This document shows, in pieces, positions 57,971 to 64,000 of a stretch of DNA of 64,000 bases (position 1 is its first letter; each line of letters begins with the position of its first letter). Source of the stretch: Nymphaea colorata. Taxonomy: Eukaryota; Streptophyta; Magnoliopsida; Nymphaeales; Nymphaeaceae. The notes beneath the pieces were generated by a model. It did not search any database and was not told where the DNA came from. It saw only the letters and a program-made list of their open reading frames with translations. The translations under genes and the position numbers were made by a program. The DNA is taken from assembly GCF_008831285.2 (NCBI RefSeq), contig NC_045141.1, positions 17,656,106 to 17,720,105 of the forward strand. The letters run 5' to 3'.

Positions 57971-60900
57971 TTACGATGAGAGAAGAAAATCTACAGCACC
58001 TGCAAGTACATCATTTGGCACCAGAACCCTGAACACAGCATAATGATGGTTTAAATTTTTTTCTCCATGCAACCGATGAACAGTCCCTAGTGCACCAGCT
58101 CCTGAATTTGGGAAAGCAAAAAATATGCGTTTGATCCTCTGATGGAGAAGCGCCATGGCGCACCTTTAATATGAAACAAACGGACGTTCAATTAGAAAGC
58201 AAGCAATACGCAGAAGAAGAAGAAAGGCCTTAGCAGAATGTCAGTAACATACAAGCAACAAGGCTCCCATACAAGGTACGCATCAAAACCAGTGCAAAGA
58301 TATGGCCGTGTTACATGAACTGTTTCTGATGATGCACAACCATTAGCTAGTGCTGTAGCATCTCCACCTGTTGCAATTACGGGGTTATCATCCTGCAACA
58401 CGACAGAAATGTGTGAGTCATGATGACATCACAATTCAAAAACATAATATGGACAGTCTGATAGAAGATACTTAGAATACAGTTATAACAAAGTTATGAA
58501 AAATAGCAATAACTCACTTCTGTTTGGATGCTTACTGCCCATCGATGCCATCCCAATCGGGTGAAATAATGGTGGCTAAGATGGCAAAGAAAGGGAAAAG
58601 GATGATTGGTAGAGGATAGCTGGTGGTGCAGGAGTAGATACAGTTATAGATGGCCAGTGAATAGCAAAAGTGAGTGAGCTGTCAAAAGTCAAAAGAAGAG
58701 GATGGAAGTGGAACCACCATGGAGGGTGAGGTGGTGGCAAATGACAGGCTAATGGAAATTGTGCTGGCTATGTGATCATTTCAAACTGTCAGATAAAACT
58801 TTAGCTTCAGTGGTTTTTTTTTTTTTAAAAAAAAAGAAATACTTCCTTTGAAAAACAACTCTGACTTTTTTCCGGCCATGTCACTTATACTGAGTCCAAG
58901 TTCTCTATTAAGCAATGATCTCTTCTAAATTTACCATATTTTCATGTCAACAGGATCGTGTAAACTCACATTTGAAGAATCTCTCTTTTGCCTTTTGGCA
59001 GTTAAATTAGCTGGGATCTCAAGGTCATCCTTGTCAATAATCCTTTCACCAGGAAAAAGATCCCTGTCTCTTGCAGCAGCCAGTTCAATTGCCACTATAG
59101 CAGCATGGCGCAAAGGGTGCCATGAAGAATGAAATTCAAGCTTTTCTGAAGAATTTGGAGCATGTGCTTGCTCTTGCTCGCTAACCCAGCCCCATGGATT
59201 CAGACAAGAAGCAGCAGCGCAAGGTAGAGCTTCACCATTTAAATCACAACTTGACAGCTTTATCATACCACTATCCATCTTATTAGATTGAGAATGTTGA
59301 TCACCCATCATCACTTGGGATCGAGTGGTCTGCTCCGAAGTGCATTTTGTTGAGAGAACAGGCATTGAACATGTCTGATCACGTGCACAGGCAATCACCT
59401 GCCTCACCAGAGGATCAACAATGACCGCAGCATTGACGACCTGCATAATCGAAAATTTGAAAAGTTCTATGCTGATTAAGAAGAAGAGAACGATAGATGC
59501 CATCTTCAGATTGCGGTCTTATAAGCAGCTGTAAGCTCATGAGCACACAAAAAGGTCAGATAGGGGCATAGGGCCTGTTGTACAACAGTTATTTCATATA
59601 GCTACGCAATTTGATGGGACCTTTAAGCAAATATAAGCAAAAAGGAAAATTTAAAATGAAAGGCCACCAAGGGAATTATTCATTCCTCCCATCTGGGCTT
59701 CCGCAGGGTGAGGGCACAATCAGATCAAGCAGTTTGTTGCGGTATGAAATATGAATAGCATTGCTGTGGTTGCTAGGAAGGACAAACAGTGGGTCAACAA
59801 GAGAGGCAAGGTCCTCTCACTAGATAATTCTGGAGTGAAGCTCCAATAACCAGCCGTATCCAGCATATTCTGCAGACACTTTTTTTTCATTGTTTCTAAT
59901 AGGAAGTGAGATCTATCTCTAAGTTCCACTTTTGAAGGGCCAGTCAATAAGTAATACTGTTGTAGGCAACACTTTTATATTGATGACAAAGTGTCAAGCA
60001 TTGGTACTCTATGAAGAGATCCAAGGAACATTTTATATGCTAGAGATTTGAGATCTTTGGCTGGAAAGAAACCTCAAAAGCAAGCTATTTGGCCTACTCA
60101 AAGTATAATGGACGATAATTAGTCCCTAAGAAACGAGTAATTCATAAGCAAGAAACAAGTAATTCATAACAATACAATTTTCTACTGATGAGGACTGGAC
60201 ATTTTTGGTGACTAACTTGAATTCAAAGTTGAAATTTGAGGGAAAGAGTACCTTCTTCATATATGAACCAGATTTTGCCAGCTTTATGGCAAGCTGCATG
60301 AAACTAGTGACGATGCTTGTCTCTTCCTCATCAAGCCCACATGTCCCAGTCCTACTGCAAATGGAAGCAAGAAAGAAACATAAGAATTAGGTGGACAAAC
60401 ATAAACAGGACTAGAGATTAGCAAATTTACAATGTTGAAATATTAAAGACGAAGTTCATCTGATTTAACCAATCACACCAAAAAAAGAAAATGAGTTAGG
60501 CTGTTAATCCATTCATAATTACAAACTGGCCTCTGACATCAGCTTATTATGGAAGGTCAATCTTTAATCATGTTTTTTAGGGGGTAATTCTTGTTAATAT
60601 AAATAACTAAAAGCAGCTCTGTGGTACTTCTTCTTGGGATTCAAGAGAATAACAAAAAAATTGATAACCTTTACCACATTTAAGAGTTTAAAACAAGGGT
60701 ACTTATTTCTACCAACTAAATATGCCAGTGAGATGTCTTATAATCTAATTTTCCTTTCTCTTTTTCCTGAAAGTACAAATTAACATTCTTTTAGACTTCT
60801 TCCACTGAGCAAATGAATTAAAATCTTAACCTTACCGTATTTCTCTATTTTAGCTCCATTTTGATAGTTTTTGCATATTAGAAGCACAAGAAAATAGATG

Positions 60901-62690
60901 TATTGAATGTCAGTATAGTTTAATAAGCCAAAACATTACTCAATTATCATCATGATTTATAAAGTTTTGCCATAATTTAGTGTATAAAGGTTAGTAAATA
61001 GCATCGCCTTCACAAATATGATAAGAAGCAATTGTTTGTATTGCAACATGGTCAGGGCATAAGCATATCTTAATATTTCAATAAAAGTGAAGATTGCTGT
61101 AGATGGATGGAAACCATCCAAAAATTCAATGTGTAGTAATAAATGAAGCTGGGCTGGTATCGAAATGAGTTGATTGAATAGCCACAGGATCAGGATTTGT
61201 CATATTGGAAAAGAGTACAAAAGAACAGATAAAAGTTCAGTTTTGAAAAGAAACTTCTGAAAGGACTAGGAAAGTGGCACAAAGGAGCAGATTTTTATGA
61301 GTTCAAGACATACTCAATAGGTGGATGATATGATGTTGGCCAGAATTTGCACTGTTCCTCCCATTCTTCTTTTGTTAAAGCAGCATATTTTGGAACCTGC
61401 AACAGCATAAGTTTCACTAGATTAAGCAATCACTTTTCCTTATGAAAGTGCTACTCTATATAGATGTAATGCAGGAAGATTGGAGTTCAAAGTTAGATCA
61501 CATTGCAAGACAGAAGAAAGTTAGAAGGAACAAATATTAAGCAACCTGCCCACAACAAACATCGTATAACGTTAAGCTTTCATGAGACAGGCCAAAATGC
61601 TGAGTAGTTAACAATATCCTAATAGCTTCAGTACTTGATAAAATCCCTATTTATACATGTGCTAAGATTCTAGTTTAGTTTCATTTTTTGTTGCATATTT
61701 TATTCATCGAGAAAAACATCAGTCGACAAATATCACACTGAGAATAAAAAAGGATGACTCACTCTCACAACGAAAGGATGCAATTTATGCATGTTTATCA
61801 GCTCTACAACGTCACTTGGCATTTCCAGTAACTGGTCACCTTGTTCGTGTGGCTGACATAAAATCACCGTTAATTGAACATTTCCTGCCAGACCAGAAGT
61901 GTCACCTTTAAATTAAAAATATTAAGAGAATCGATTAAGGATATCTGAATTCACTGGCGATGAATTCATCTGATCATGAAATCTTATAGGCTATAGTTCA
62001 TAAAATTTCTGGCAGAAAGCACCAAATGTGTGCAGAATATGGTTACCCATTTTCTGTTAGGACCTGAAAACTAAAGACACTTTGACTAACAACAGCAAAC
62101 GTGAAGTTGCAGAAATGTAAAAAATCATATTACAAAATAAAAATACTAGCAATTCAAAATGGCTCTTGGAGATGCATATACCATCAACCACACTTCTCCG
62201 CACCCGCTTCACATGACGAAGATTCTCAAGTGGGGCTATTTGATTTAGTTGCCTATAAACCAAAAAGCGTTAAGCAATCAACACCAATTTCCAACAAAGC
62301 ACCATGAGGTTTTCCAGTTACAGATTTGTAAGTACCTAAGGTTACGTACACACACTAACCTTACAAAAGTGTTGGCTAACTTTGGTTCTATAGTAACAGC
62401 AAACACATTCACTGCACAAAACAATAGAAAAACTGAGCCCGTCGGTGAATGCCTCAATGGCACCAAAAACGCAGAGACATAGTTGTTCCGAAAGAAGAAC
62501 AAACAGAAGAAACAAAAACCACTTAACAAATCATAACCAGAAGCAAACAAAAAGGAAAAAGAGCCGTGACGAGTTTAAATTCACAAGAAAATAGTTTACC
62601 ACATGTTTCTCTATCAGAAGCTGGTAGCTGCCCAGGAACAAAGACCGCCTCCCACTTCGTTCTTCCCTCTCCCACCTCTCCAAAAGACAT
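57971..62690 (-). CDS. tRNA adenosine-34 deaminase regulatory subunit TAD3 (ADAT3)
   Basis: A complete nine-exon model on the minus strand: 62600-62690, 62360-62411, 62182-62252, 61763-61884, 61314-61396, 60252-60354, 58970-59440, 58253-58392 and 57971-58163. It gives 1326 bp and 441 aa with every phase matching. TAD3 partners TAD2 to convert A34 to inosine in tRNA anticodons. Family landmarks are TIEPKLANTFVRQLNQIAPL, LRHVKRVRR, TKEEWEEQCKFWPTS, VVNAAVIVDP, WHPLRHAAIVAIE, RPYLCTGFDAYLVWEPC and LLHQRIKRIFFAFPN. The zinc ligands remain (H286; C376 and C379 in PCCLC). The catalytic Glu of the HAE motif is replaced, giving HAA, as expected for the non-catalytic subunit. The large exon holds a variable, probably disordered insert (about residues 195-270). 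The start MSFGEVGEG lies in the only exon with a phase-compatible donor. Confidence 0.95.
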
Positions 62691-63720
62691 TTGTCAATAT
62701 TGTTGGACCTTGGGCCTGGGTCCGCCCGTAACAAGCAGTATGATCCTGGCGTTTCGTTAGAGCGAGAGAGAGAGAGAGGGAGAGGGAGAGGGAGAAGAAA
62801 AGATACATGGGAAATGGGGCTGACGGAAGCGGAAAAGACGGTAAAGAAAACTGCAAGGAATTCAACCGGTCAAGGGAAGGCTCAGACTCGAGGGACCAAC
62901 ATCAGCCGTCCGATCTAGAGTGGATGGCTAGCGTTTTAAACAAACGACGGACTTTGCCAAAACTTAGCCCGCAGCCTAAAAACGAACCTTCATTCTACCA
63001 ACTCATCAAACATGAACAACAAATGTGCTCGAGCTTTGAACCCTACTGGACCAAGATTCCGATGCAAAAGTTCCGTGCTGAACTTGAACCCAGTTAATAA
63101 CCGGTCAGATATTAGCTATCAAAAAATTGACTAAATTATTTGTTCTATTATAATTAATTTAATGAATTAAATTATATCTATATTAATTGATTTAAATAAT
63201 TGTAATCACATATTAAAAAATTTATAGATTTAGACTAAACCAGCTTATTTTGCACATCTTTTACCAAACCATTTTTGTGCAGCAGAAGCACTAGAAGCAT
63301 CCCGACTTGGCAAGGCTACATCTGCTAGGCTAAAACTTGAGCCACAAGGTCAACGGCTCGATAAGCCCAGTAAAAGGAAACCCATGTTGTTACAAAAAAA
63401 AAAAAAACAAAGAATGCTTGTTTGTTTTTCATGTGTTTGCAGGAAAAAAAAAACTAGTTTCACTTCTTTCCTTGTGTTTGATTTGTGTTGAATAACTTCA
63501 ATGGGTATCAAGCAAAACAACACATCAAAATGGTAGGGTCGAAGCTAGAATTTTGTTTTTTATAAGACACTAAATATATACTTAACAAGCAAGTCCACTC
63601 AAATCTATGAGGCAATGACCTGGGTCTCGTAGAGCTGTCCCATGGACCTAAGTCCACACAAATCATACTATCAAATTAAGGTTTGAAGTGAGTTCTACTG
63701 ACAAACGCCATACGGAGACC
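62691..63720. promoter_or_regulatory. TAD3 upstream region
   Basis: Immediately upstream of the TAD3 start is a (GA)n tract (62763-62791), a common plant core-promoter or leader feature, CT-rich in the transcript. Overlapping plus-strand ORFs (62691-63097) have no family match. The remainder is AT-rich. Around 63530-63600 is wording like GGGTCGAAGCTAGAATTTTG, possibly another decayed CAGGGGC-type end. Confidence 0.4.
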
Positions 63721-64000
63721 CCATGTATCTCCGCAATATAACTGAACTATACAAGTGCAAATTTAGAAAAATGAGGAACAAGCTTAATGTTTGTAGGGAT
63801 ATTCGGATTCAGATCACATACTTTGTCAAACTGCTCCCAAAGAAAATCGGACGTCAAAACAAGTTTCAAATTAGCGTTCGAATTTGGATTCACTTTCAAG
63901 TAAACATCCTACATTTTAGAAGTCAAATTTCGACATGCCATAATGCAATTCGGATTCAATGATGTATCTTCATATTTGGATTGGATGTTAAAATAAAAGT
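63721..64000. repeat. Dispersed repeat related to 7622-8062 and 43315-43570, truncated by the window
   Basis: Contains ATTCGGATTCAGATC, CGAATTTGGATTCA and CATATTTGGATTGG, the word set of the other copies, apparently in reverse orientation. It runs off the end of the window. Confidence 0.45.

Noticed and set aside
57799..57974. 8-bp target duplication for the element at 57807-57966
   Set aside because: The flanking octamers (AGAGATAA and ATTGTTAC) do not match.
62691..63097. Plus-strand ORFs head-to-head with TAD3
   Set aside because: Begin in the promoter GA repeat; composition is non-specific and there is no domain.

Overview
This is plant nuclear DNA, almost certainly from a flowering plant. 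It is AT-rich, with GT-AG introns, long intergenic stretches full of microsatellites and MITE remnants, a Ty1/Copia retrotransposon, and gene families typical of land plants (AVT1-type vacuolar amino-acid transporters, CSLC xyloglucan-backbone synthase, plant TAD3, plant TRMO). The species cannot be fixed from the sequence. Exon models were built by hand from reading frame, GT/AG borders and remembered family conservation. Every junction given keeps phase. No search or RNA evidence was available.

Layout. 1-5085 is a giant inverted repeat: two arms of about 2.5 kb around a 41-nt spacer, each carrying the promoter region and first exon of a MYND-finger ubiquitin protease (UBP15-19 class). The left exon is open; the right one is frameshifted and has a stop. 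6346-8665 holds two unidentified coding fragments. 9025-12264 (minus) is an AVT1-like transporter of ten recognised exons, lacking its 5' exon(s) and apparently a small piece of one transmembrane helix; a 112-bp hAT-like MITE lies in the intron where that piece should be. 13269-18614 is a full-length Copia element with equal-length, apparently identical LTRs, a 5-bp target duplication and an uninterrupted polyprotein whose ORF runs 125 codons into the 3' LTR. 21953-26355 (minus) is a complete nine-exon TRMO-like tRNA methyltransferase gene. It is divergent from 29003-33257 (plus), a seven-exon nucleotide-sugar transporter. 33258-48747 is mainly repeat-rich intergenic DNA. 48748-51421 (plus) is a five-exon CSLC glucan synthase. 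51422-57970 is intergenic. 57971-62690 (minus) is a complete nine-exon TAD3 gene, followed to the window end by promoter and repeat sequence.

Functionally, two genes (TRMO and TAD3) act on the tRNA anticodon loop, and two (the nucleotide-sugar transporter and CSLC) act in Golgi glycan synthesis. They do not form an operon-like unit and their nearness is probably chance. The most unusual items are the 5-kb palindrome carrying a protein-coding exon in both arms (a possible hairpin-RNA locus) and the young Copia element with an LTR-encoded polyprotein tail.
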